A stretch of DNA of 64,000 bases from the NCBI GenBank assembly GCA_050953405.1, contig JBMNMP010000001.1, forward strand, positions 434,001-498,000, read 5' to 3'. Made by a program: the position numbers and the translations under genes. This DNA comes from RUG100 sp050953405 (GTDB taxonomy: Bacteria; Bacillota; Clostridia; Peptostreptococcales; Anaerovoracaceae). The notes below the pieces were generated by a model. It was not told the origin of the DNA and did not search any database. It was given only the letters and a program-made list of their open reading frames with translations. Positions 57,494-64,000 of the stretch are shown here, piece by piece. Every line of letters begins with the position of its first letter. The first letter of the stretch is position 1.

Positions 57494-58738
57494 TTATTTT
57501 ACGACGCGCATGATCCTGCGGTGGAGCGCCAGCAGTATGTTGATGGCGGAACCGATCGCCAGGAGGCCGATAGCAATGGCGCCGGCACTGAACAATGTCT
57601 GCGCGCCCAGCGTTGCCGCTTCGCCGAGATTGCCGCTGATCAATGCCAGCATGGTGTAGTAGATACCGGAGCCCGGCAGCAGAGGTATGATGCCGGGGAT
57701 GGTGAACACCGTGGAAGCCTGTTTGAAAATGCGCGAGCAGATGTCGCTGGCGAGCCCGACGACGCAGGATGCGATGAACATGGCACCCAGCATGCCGAGC
57801 GCGTTCTGAGTGAGCTGGTAAGCCACCCATCCGGCTCCGCCGATGACGCTGGCGGCTATCAGGTTCTCTTTGGGAACATTCATCAGGATACAGAAACCGA
57901 AAGTTGCCGCGAATCCGATGAACATGGCGATGCCCATGTTGTCGGCTTCGGCGGCTGTTTCCATGCCCAGCCCGTGGATCGCCCACAGTTTGATGACGAT
58001 ACCGGCTCCGGTTGCCAGGGAAACGGCGACCACCAGCGCCTCCGCGGCGCGGGCTATTCCGGCGAGCATGTCGCCCGAGAGGAAGTCGCGTATGGAATTC
58101 GTCAGCGCAGCGCCGGGCACGTATATCATCAGGGAACCGATGACCATGGATCCCGGAGACGCGCCAATAGACAGGCTGACGCTGATCAGTGCCAGTATCG
58201 TAGACAGTGCACAGCAGCAGAACCCGCGTATGAAATAGTTGATGGCATATCTGTGCAGGAATATGCTCAGCGCGTAGCTGGCTACTCCTATGCATCCCGA
58301 ACAGAAGGAATCCAGGGGATTCCCCGACAGCAGGGCACAGAAAAATCCGGCTACCAGCCCCGCACCCAGGAGGCGCAGCGGGATGGGATACCGGTCCTGC
58401 TTTGATATCTTGTTCAGTCTCGCGAGACCTTCCTCGATCGTCATGTCGGTCGTGGTGAATTCGCGCGAGAATTCGTTGATATCGGATATCTTCTTGAGAT
58501 TGGTGTTCGCGTAATGTATCCTGCTCAGCGAAGTTAGCACGTCGCCCTCCTCGTCGCTGGGGTAGAGCGAAACGAAGATACCTGTCGGGGTCGCGAATAC
58601 CTCAACGTAACGGATGTGGCAGGCGGTGCATATGCGGGTGATGGTGTCTTCCACCCTGTAGATCTCGGCGCCGCTCTGCATCATTATTTCGCCGGCCCTG
58701 ATGGCCAGCCTCAACACACTCTTTTGTACCTGATTCAT
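57494..58738 (-). CDS. ThrE-type threonine/serine exporter family protein
   Basis: A 414-residue membrane protein joining the two ThrE halves (DUF1212 and DUF3815) in one chain, with about ten membrane segments. The soluble N-terminus carries AGEIMMQSGAEIYRVEDTITRI, the first membrane block starts at LRLLGAGLVAGFFCAL, and the second ends with IPGIIPLLPGSGIYYTML (all in short cores). It would export threonine, serine or similar small amino acids; substrate is inferred from the family. A TGATATAAT lies 6 bases before the ATG and there is no ribosome-binding site, so its mRNA may be leaderless. Confidence 0.88.
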   Translation of the reverse strand: MNQVQKSVLRLAIRAGEIMMQSGAEIYRVEDTITRICTACHIRYVEVFATPTGIFVSLYPSDEEGDVLTSLSRIHYANTNLKKISDINEFSREFTTTDMTIEEGLARLNKISKQDRYPIPLRLLGAGLVAGFFCALLSGNPLDSFCSGCIGVASYALSIFLHRYAINYFIRGFCCCALSTILALISVSLSIGASPGSMVIGSLMIYVPGAALTNSIRDFLSGDMLAGIARAAEALVVAVSLATGAGIVIKLWAIHGLGMETAAEADNMGIAMFIGFAATFGFCILMNVPKENLIAASVIGGAGWVAYQLTQNALGMLGAMFIASCVVGLASDICSRIFKQASTVFTIPGIIPLLPGSGIYYTMLALISGNLGEAATLGAQTLFSAGAIAIGLLAIGSAINILLALHRRIMRVVK

Positions 58739-58744
58739 GAAACG

Positions 58745-58753
58745 ATTATATCA
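58745..58753 (-). promoter_or_regulatory. extended -10 promoter of the exporter gene
   Basis: Minus strand TGATATAAT ending 6 bases before the start codon. The predicted start falls at the ATG itself. Confidence 0.5.
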
Positions 58754-58819
58754 CATGGACGTATATAATTGTAATATTTTGTGGTTCGTGTTACTATTGG
58801 TTTCAAAGGCGGACAAAAC

Positions 58820-59524
58820 ATGAGACTGAACAAATATATAGCTCAGTCAGGCTATGCCAGCAGGCGCAAGGCCGACGAGCTGACCAGAAACGGAAATGTG
58901 AAGATAAACGGGCAGGTGATGAAAGAGCCGGGATATGATGTGCTCCCTGAGGACAAAGTGGAAGTGAACGGCAGCCTCATTGGATCTGCGGAAAAGAAAG
59001 TCTACGTCATGGTCAACAAGCCGCGGGGCGTGGTCACCACGATGAAGGATGAAAAGGACAGGCCGGTGGTCGCCGACCTGGTCAGCGACATCCCGGAGAG
59101 GCTGTTCCCTGTGGGGCGTCTCGATTTCAACACGACCGGACTCCTCCTGATGACCAACGACGGAGAGATGGCCAACAAGCTGGCCCATCCCAGTCACAAG
59201 GTCGGCAAGACTTATCGTGCCAAGGTGGCCGGCGTGCTTTCGGACAAAAAACTGGCCGTGCTGCGCAAGGGCGTGGATATAGGCGGCTTTGTCACCGGGG
59301 AGGCCCAGGTCGAAGTCGTCAGACAGACCAGAAAATCGGCCATCGTCGACATAACCATCCACGAGGGCAAAAATCGTCAGGTGCGCCGCATGTTCAAGGC
59401 GGTGGGCTGCCCGGTGCAGGAACTGCACCGCATGGCTATCGGCGATATTTACCTATCGCGCCTGAAAGAGGGGCACTATAGGAAACTGACGAGACAGGAG
59501 ATAGATTATCTGAAGAGTTTGTAA
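58820..59524 (+). CDS. RsuA/RluB-family 16S/23S rRNA pseudouridine synthase
   Basis: A 234-residue enzyme with an N-terminal S4 domain (MRLNKYIAQSGYASRRKADEL) and a catalytic domain whose Asp lies in VGRLDFNTTGLLLMTNDGE (core GRLDFNTTGLLL). KTYRAKVAG and the EGKNRQVRRMF block follow. RluB modifies helix 80-like sites of 23S rRNA, RsuA 16S; the motif set is nearer RluB. I use the ATG at 58820 behind AAAGGCGG. Followed after 20 bases by the 3D-domain gene. Confidence 0.92.
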   Translation: MRLNKYIAQSGYASRRKADELTRNGNVKINGQVMKEPGYDVLPEDKVEVNGSLIGSAEKKVYVMVNKPRGVVTTMKDEKDRPVVADLVSDIPERLFPVGRLDFNTTGLLLMTNDGEMANKLAHPSHKVGKTYRAKVAGVLSDKKLAVLRKGVDIGGFVTGEAQVEVVRQTRKSAIVDITIHEGKNRQVRRMFKAVGCPVQELHRMAIGDIYLSRLKEGHYRKLTRQEIDYLKSL

Positions 59525-59544
59525 TAAAAACGGGAAGAGGGGAA

Positions 59545-60570
59545 ATGAAGGAAGAAAGAAAATCGCTCACAGGAATGAGAAGACGGCTGGCAGCCATAGT
59601 GCTGGCGGCGGTCTTTTGCTGTTCGGCGCTGATATTCACGGCTGCGGAGCCGGATAGCGTTAATGCCGCGCAGGAAGCGCAGCAGGGTGACATCAAAGTG
59701 AAGATCACGGCTTATGGCCTCTCGCGCTGGGTAAGCTGCGGCAGGATGTCGGTGCGCGACATCATGACGGCTGAAGAGGTCCCCGTGGGAGTCTACGACC
59801 GCACCGAGCCCGCGCTTGATGAAGTGGCCGCCGACGGACAGGAGATCAGGCTGTATCATATCACGACCAGAAAGATTGCCGTCAGGGAGAAATCGCGGAT
59901 ACCAAAGAAGACGGTAAAAGACAGGACTATGTTGCGCGGCGAAAAGCGCATCCTCAGGCAGGGCCAAAATGGACTCGATTATGTGAAATACGATCAGATC
60001 CTCGCGGATGGACACGAAGTCGACCGGGTAGAGCTCGACCGCAGGGTGCTCGAAAAGCCCGTCGCTCAGGTGACCGCGGTGGGCACCATGTACAGAGGAC
60101 TCGACTACAAGGGAACGGAAAAGAGATTCAACATCAGCAGGAAATATGATGTCAAGGCGACGGCTTACTGCGACAGCGGCTATACTGCCGGCGGTCCGGC
60201 CGCCGGAGACGGCATCATCGCCGTGGACCCCGATGTGATCCCCCTGGGCACCAAGGTCTTTGTTGAGGGATACGGATTTGCCATCTGCGCGGATACCGGA
60301 GGTGCCATCAAGGGCAAGAAGATAGATATCTGGCTGCCTGATGAAAACAAGTGTGAGAGCTGGGGCGTGCGCGATACGGTGATCTACATCCTCGATGATC
60401 AGGATGCGCCGCTGCCGGCAGTGACTCATGTGGAGTCGGATGGTTCCCGGCCGGCTGACAGCAGCGGCAGCCGCAGCCAAGACGGCGGGCAGAAGAAAAA
60501 GTCGCCGGAGAAGACCAGGGATCACAGTCAGCAGGTAGAAAAGCAGGAAATAGAGCAGGACGAAGATTGA
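59545..60570 (+). CDS. secreted 3D-domain protein (YabE/YuiC-like)
   Basis: A 341-residue exported protein. The N-terminus has arginines then a hydrophobic signal segment (about 13-32) with AAEP/VNAA as possible cleavage or anchor sites. Residues about 100-205 resemble the G5-like part of YabE. Residues 207-280 are the 3D domain: VKATAYC, then GIIAVDPDVIPLGTKVFVEGYG and ADTGGAIKGKKIDIW with the three catalytic aspartates, as in MltA-type and resuscitation-type lytic transglycosylases. The tail (about 300-341) is charged and low-complexity. It probably cuts peptidoglycan during growth or germination. Confidence 0.88.
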   Translation: MKEERKSLTGMRRRLAAIVLAAVFCCSALIFTAAEPDSVNAAQEAQQGDIKVKITAYGLSRWVSCGRMSVRDIMTAEEVPVGVYDRTEPALDEVAADGQEIRLYHITTRKIAVREKSRIPKKTVKDRTMLRGEKRILRQGQNGLDYVKYDQILADGHEVDRVELDRRVLEKPVAQVTAVGTMYRGLDYKGTEKRFNISRKYDVKATAYCDSGYTAGGPAAGDGIIAVDPDVIPLGTKVFVEGYGFAICADTGGAIKGKKIDIWLPDENKCESWGVRDTVIYILDDQDAPLPAVTHVESDGSRPADSSGSRSQDGGQKKKSPEKTRDHSQQVEKQEIEQDED

Positions 60571-60588
60571 TCCTGCTCCCATGCGGTA

Positions 60589-61764
60589 TCAGATATATTC
60601 TTTGATCGCGGCCAGCAGTTCTTCATCGTTTCCGATCATCCTGGCCATGCGGGGCCTGCCGCCGCCCTTGAGGCCGCTGGCTTTTACAAGAGCGCCGCAG
60701 TCTACGGAGCCGTCGGAGAACAGCAGCAGGGTATGTGAAGATTTGTCGTGCAGGGCGGTGAACGGCCTCTCCAGCTGCTTGCCGATATGCATGCCGTCGT
60801 CGGCGGTCAGCGGATCGAGTACAAAATAACAGCCCGAGGCGGCGGAGATTTCTTTCGCCTTCTGGTTGGACACCATCTTTTTCAGGGCGGTCATCTGTGC
60901 GTGCAGATCATCGGCCTGTTTTTTCTGCTTGCGGATCTTTTTCAGCAGATCGCCGCTGCCGGCAGAGAATTCGCTGCCCAGCTCGGTCACTATTTCGTGC
61001 TTGGCATCGTAATCCGCGAGGGCCCGCTGTCCGGCTTCGAAGTAGACGCGGTACATGTCTTTGTTTTTCTCCACCCGGAAGATCTTTACCAGACCGACCT
61101 GGCCGGAGGTCGACGGGTGGGTACCGCAGCAGGCAACGCAGTCCGAGGGATTCTCGATGCTGCCCACGCTCACTATGGAAATGTCCTTTTCGATGGTGAG
61201 CTTTTTTCTCAGCGGCAGGCCTTCCGCTTCCGCCTTTGTCCTGAATCTGCGGGTGACCACCGGCAGGTCCTGCCAGATGGCCCGGTTGGTGCACAGCTCG
61301 GCGTTCAGCGCTATCTCCATGGTCAGCTCTTTGCCGGCAAAAGCCGGGTCGTCTTCGAGACTGATGTCTATGGTCATGTATTCATCGCCCATGTGAAAGC
61401 CGCGGTTGACACCGCCGTATTCTCTGTGGAACATCCCGGAGAGGATGTGTTCGCCGCAGTGCCGCTGCATGTTATCAAAGCGGCGCTCCCAGTCTATCGC
61501 CAGCGCTACTTCATCTCCCGGTTCGGGAGCTTTGCCGTTCAGCTTCACCGTGTGCCTTACTTCGTCGCCTTCCTCCTGGACATCGATAACTTTCATGCTG
61601 TCTATGGTACCCAGGTCGCAGCTCTGTCCGCCCCCTTCGGGGAAGAACATGGTGCGGTCGAGGTACAAATTTGCGGCGCCGTTTGAGGCGGGCAGGCAGC
61701 GGACCACGGTCGCCGTGCCCGACTTCATATATACGTCTTCCTGATATAGTTTTGTTGTCGTCAT
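60589..61764 (-). CDS. alanyl-tRNA editing protein (AlaX-like, with DHHA1)
   Basis: A 391-residue protein like the editing half of alanyl-tRNA synthetase, which hydrolyses Ser- or Gly-tRNA-Ala. Zinc site: RHCGEHILSG (HxxxH) and CVACCGTHPSTSGQVG (C-x3-H). The C-terminal 130 residues, after a coiled coil (LLKKIRKQKKQADDLHAQM), are a DHHA1 domain ending in the GGGRPRMARMIG motif. It is the long AlaX type. Start at 61764 behind GGAGGAAG; an ATG four codons earlier leaves no ribosome-binding site. Confidence 0.92.
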   Translation of the reverse strand: MTTTKLYQEDVYMKSGTATVVRCLPASNGAANLYLDRTMFFPEGGGQSCDLGTIDSMKVIDVQEEGDEVRHTVKLNGKAPEPGDEVALAIDWERRFDNMQRHCGEHILSGMFHREYGGVNRGFHMGDEYMTIDISLEDDPAFAGKELTMEIALNAELCTNRAIWQDLPVVTRRFRTKAEAEGLPLRKKLTIEKDISIVSVGSIENPSDCVACCGTHPSTSGQVGLVKIFRVEKNKDMYRVYFEAGQRALADYDAKHEIVTELGSEFSAGSGDLLKKIRKQKKQADDLHAQMTALKKMVSNQKAKEISAASGCYFVLDPLTADDGMHIGKQLERPFTALHDKSSHTLLLFSDGSVDCGALVKASGLKGGGRPRMARMIGNDEELLAAIKEYI

Positions 61765-61787
61765 AACTTCCTCCATTAAGTTAAAAT

Positions 61788-61796
61788 ATTATAACA
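61788..61796 (-). promoter_or_regulatory. extended -10 promoter of the AlaX-like gene
   Basis: Minus strand TGTTATAAT, about 24 bases before the start codon. Confidence 0.5.
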
Positions 61797-61879
61797 CAAG
61801 GGAGCAAATTTGTTATATAATGTTCATTGCATTAATAAGTTTGCTAACGCATTTGCTTTAGAATAATCTATAGATAATC

Positions 61880-62051
61880 TGTGGATAACTTGCCATTGAC
61901 AAAACGTGAAACGCGTAGAACCGTTGAAATCACTTGCATTCAGAAAAATAGTTATACACAAGTAAAAGTGGATAAAATCGTATGAAATTATGAAAGAGCT
62001 GTGGATAATCTAAGAAAATACGATAATTCTCGGATTTGTGTCTGTTGATAA
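61880..62051. other. cluster of five DnaA boxes
   Basis: Within 172 bases: TGTGGATAA at 61880-61888 and 62000-62008 (both perfect, reverse of TTATCCACA), TTATACACA at 61952-61960, AGTGGATAA at 61967-61975 and TGTTGATAA at 62043-62051 (one mismatch each). The surrounding gap, about 350 bases between the AlaX-like and AraC genes, is AT-rich. No dnaA, dnaN or parAB gene lies in the window, so this is not shown to be the origin. Confidence 0.6.
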
Positions 62052-62116
62052 TTAAAAGTTGTGGGCCGCCATTGGGTTTACATAATCAAGGCACGAGCTT
62101 TTACAGGAGGAGAACA

Positions 62117-63661
62117 TTGTTAAAAGAAAAGATCGCTTACAAGGATGGCTTACCGGTCAACCTTCTGGTGGCCGAAATCGATGAGTACCCGATACACTTC
62201 CATGAAGAACTCGAGGTAGTTTATGTGCTCAAGGGAAGGATAAAACTGAGGAACGGCTACTATAACTACGAGCTCAAGCAGGGCGATATCTTCATCCTCA
62301 ATGACAGAGAGATCCACAGCTTTGAGAGGATCGACGACGAGGACAACATCGTGATGATGCTGCAGCTGGATCTGGGATACTTCTCGGCTTACTACAAAAA
62401 TCTTAAGAACTGTTTCTTTGTCACCGATATGGAAGACGATGATGACGAGAGCCTGGAGGTGCTGCGCGGACTGCTTTCAAAGATAATGATCACCATTCTG
62501 CGCAAGGGATATCGTTACGAACAGAAGGTGATCGAGGACACACACAACCTCATCGCCTGTCTGCAGTCGGATTTTCAGTACTTCCTCATGGAAGACGGGA
62601 AGTTTGTCAACGAGACCAAGAAAAAAGGCAACAAGGTCCTCGCCGGGAGGCTCAACAGGATCACGGTATACATGTACGACAATTACTACCGCAAGCTGAC
62701 TCTGAATGAGATCGCGGAACGGGAGCACCTCAGCATCTACTATCTCTCCCACGTCATCAAGGAAGCTACCGGGCTAAGCTTTCAGGATCTCCTGAGCTTT
62801 ATAAGGGTGGAGGAATCTGAAAAGCTGCTGCTGGGGACCAAGAAGAAGATCGGTGTCATCTCGAGCGAGACCGGATTTTCTGCGGTGCGCTACTATATAA
62901 AGCATTTCCAGCGCTGGTACGGCATGCATCCTCAGGAATACAGGAAGAAATACACCGGCAAGATAATCAGCCGCGAGAGTGCTGCCAGGATGCGGCGCTG
63001 TTCCCCGCAGGAGATCGAAGACGCGATCCGCAGCCGGGTGCAGGGCATCTATACCGAGCAGGACAACAGGCATGCCTCTGCTCCGGTGATCGTGGATCTG
63101 AACATGAACGGCGAAGAGCAGAATGAGGGACGCGCGTTCATCGATGAACTGATGATCAAACCGATGCTGAAACCGGTTGCCGGCCCCTACGTCCTCATCA
63201 AGAGCCTCGGCGAGAGAGTCATCAAGGCGGGAGAGAATTATCTGGTGACCACCTCATGCGCGCCCAGGGAGGAAGTGACTTCTCTGAGCATATTGGTCTA
63301 CAACTATGACCGGGTCATGGGCCGCAGCCTCGACAGGGCCGATCGCCTGCAGACGGTTTCCGAGCTGATCAAGAACTACAATGAAAGCATGGAATTCCTG
63401 TTCCGGTGTTCCGGGCTCTCCGGTGAATTCAAGATCTGCCGCTATCGCGTCAGCAAGGAGAACAGCGTGATGACGTTCCGGCGCCTGCTGGAAAAGGGTG
63501 TCGAAAAGTCGGAGAGAGAGATACTGGTGCGCAAGTGGGCATCGCTGCCGAGCGTGGAATTCGGCGAGTCAAAGGCCGGGGATACGCTCTCTCTGCGGAT
63601 CACCATGTATGGCTTCAGTGCGGAATTGATACTCCTTGAAAAGAAGGAAACGAGCGATTGA
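62117..63661 (+). CDS. AraC-family regulator with cupin and extra C-terminal domain
   Basis: A 514-residue regulator. Residues 1-90 are a cupin sensor (HFHEELEVVYVLKGRIKL, LKQGDIFILN), 175-280 the double AraC helix-turn-helix (LTLNEIAEREHLSIYYLSHVIKE and ETGFSAVRYYIKHFQRWYGMHPQEY, in short cores). The last 190 residues (from VIVDLNMNG; SILVYNYDR; FKICRYRVSKENS) resemble the beta-sandwich that follows the barrel in GH39-containing AraC proteins, but no glycosidase barrel is present. TTG start with AGGAGG 6 bases before it. Ligand unknown; it lies upstream of a dehydrogenase gene in the same direction. Confidence 0.85.
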   Translation: MLKEKIAYKDGLPVNLLVAEIDEYPIHFHEELEVVYVLKGRIKLRNGYYNYELKQGDIFILNDREIHSFERIDDEDNIVMMLQLDLGYFSAYYKNLKNCFFVTDMEDDDDESLEVLRGLLSKIMITILRKGYRYEQKVIEDTHNLIACLQSDFQYFLMEDGKFVNETKKKGNKVLAGRLNRITVYMYDNYYRKLTLNEIAEREHLSIYYLSHVIKEATGLSFQDLLSFIRVEESEKLLLGTKKKIGVISSETGFSAVRYYIKHFQRWYGMHPQEYRKKYTGKIISRESAARMRRCSPQEIEDAIRSRVQGIYTEQDNRHASAPVIVDLNMNGEEQNEGRAFIDELMIKPMLKPVAGPYVLIKSLGERVIKAGENYLVTTSCAPREEVTSLSILVYNYDRVMGRSLDRADRLQTVSELIKNYNESMEFLFRCSGLSGEFKICRYRVSKENSVMTFRRLLEKGVEKSEREILVRKWASLPSVEFGESKAGDTLSLRITMYGFSAELILLEKKETSD

Positions 63662-63700
63662 ACTTCAGCAAGTTTGTACTCGATTAGAGCAAAAATGTAA

Positions 63701-63729
63701 TTGAATATTCAGAAAATATAGTCTACACT
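63701..63729 (+). promoter_or_regulatory. possible promoter of the dehydrogenase gene
   Basis: TTGAAT (63701-63706), 17 bases, TACACT (63724-63729), each 4 of 6. Weak; predicted start about 50 bases before the ATG. Confidence 0.35.
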
Positions 63730-63786
63730 GTAATTGTCAGTAAATTTGTTCAATAAACAACATATTACATTATGGAGGTGGCTAAT

Positions 63787-64000
63787 ATGAAAATTTTGAT
63801 CATTGGAGCAGGCGGAGTAGGAACATCAGCCGCAAAGATCATCCAGCTGCAGGGCAGCAAAGCGGATTGGGCTGAAAAAGTAGTAGTTTCTGATTACGAT
63901 GAAGCAAGGGCAAAGAAAGTCGCGGAAGAGATCTGCGGAGGCGGAAAATTCGTGGCTGCCAAGGTCAACGCCAGAGACGCTGACAATATAGAAGCTTTGA
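63787..64000 (+). CDS. saccharopine dehydrogenase-like protein (3' truncated by window)
   Basis: First 71 codons of a protein whose start MKILIIGAGGVGTSAAKIIQ is the NAD(P)-binding Rossmann loop of the saccharopine dehydrogenase family, followed by VVVSDYDEARAKKVAEEI. The family includes lysine-pathway enzymes and carboxynorspermidine synthase of polyamine metabolism; the visible part does not separate them. GGAGGTGG stands 6 bases before the ATG. The frame is open to the right edge. An amino-acid or polyamine role would suit the aminotransferase and decarboxylase in the window, but this is inference. Confidence 0.85.
   Translation, partial: MKILIIGAGGVGTSAAKIIQLQGSKADWAEKVVVSDYDEARAKKVAEEICGGGKFVAAKVNARDADNIEAL

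Noticed and set aside
61880..62051. Calling the DnaA-box cluster the replication origin
   Set aside because: No dnaA or dnaN nearby and skew cannot be judged from one window.
1..64000. tRNA or rRNA genes, insertion sequences, prophage or CRISPR-Cas
   Set aside because: I found no T-loop signature, no transposase or integrase motif, no terminal repeats and no repeat-spacer array in any gap.

Overview
The window reads as chromosome of a strictly anaerobic, Gram-positive bacterium of class Clostridia. The grounds are strong AGGAGG ribosome-binding sites, a trimeric electron-bifurcating [FeFe] hydrogenase (HydABC), a molybdenum hydroxylase cluster of the kind found in anaerobes, a two-component system and protein families typical of clostridia, and GC content a little above 50% by eye. 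The genus cannot be read from it. Genes are dense and mostly in short operons separated by clear intrinsic terminators; promoters are often of the extended -10 type (TGNTATAAT).

Left part (1-16.4 kb). After the truncated end of an Orn/Lys/Arg-type decarboxylase and a small prepilin peptidase comes a large divergent molybdenum-hydroxylase island. Leftward: a Mop-like aldehyde oxidoreductase (2x[2Fe-2S] plus Mo domain, no FAD domain), a flavin/iron-sulfur dicluster protein, and two very small redox-type proteins, one of them a paralogue of the dicluster protein's own C-terminus. Rightward: a radical SAM protein (TrsS type, with an unusual Cys-rich tandem repeat), a methyltransferase (TrsM type), a C_GCAxxG_C_C protein, a short phenylacetate-CoA-ligase-like enzyme, an XdhC-type maturation protein and a nucleotidyltransferase fused to a histidine phosphatase. 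After a UspA gene follow a MoeA-like molybdopterin-binding protein and a MocA-like nucleotidyltransferase fused to a ModE-like DNA-binding domain. A 15-bp motif, TGATACGTTACYGGT, occurs in both the hydroxylase and the MoeA-like leaders at about the same distance from the predicted start points. The set corresponds to the Desulfovibrio DVU1551-DVU1559 neighbourhood as I recall it; the chemistry of its radical SAM branch is not known to me and is the best candidate here for an undescribed system.

Middle part (16.4-39 kb). An AT-rich islet holds an unrecognised lipoprotein. Then come EcsC, nitroreductase and TatD-linked-type radical SAM genes; a metal-efflux operon (ArsR regulator, free HMA protein, P-type ATPase) with a perfect operator; a MocR-type regulator lacking its PLP lysine, divergent from an ECF S component; Sir2; surE-isochorismatase-DUF2156; thiolase; a response regulator/histidine kinase pair; coaBC; glnS; malic enzyme; a degenerate prepilin peptidase; yhbY-truA-dCMP deaminase; and a MATE transporter broken at a nine-T run.

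Right part (39-64 kb). A complete F1Fo ATP synthase operon (I-B-E-F-H-A-G-D-C) ends with a TM1266-type hydrogenase-system regulator, followed by an orphan solute-binding lipoprotein and the hydABC operon (leftward, with a Rex-like site over its promoter). Next are an S4-domain protein, a small exporter, a putrescine-type aminotransferase behind a textbook sigma-54 promoter, mtnA-scpA-scpB, a ThrE-type exporter, a pseudouridine synthase, a 3D/G5-like cell-wall protein, an AlaX-like editing protein, a cluster of DnaA boxes, an AraC regulator and the start of a saccharopine dehydrogenase-like gene.
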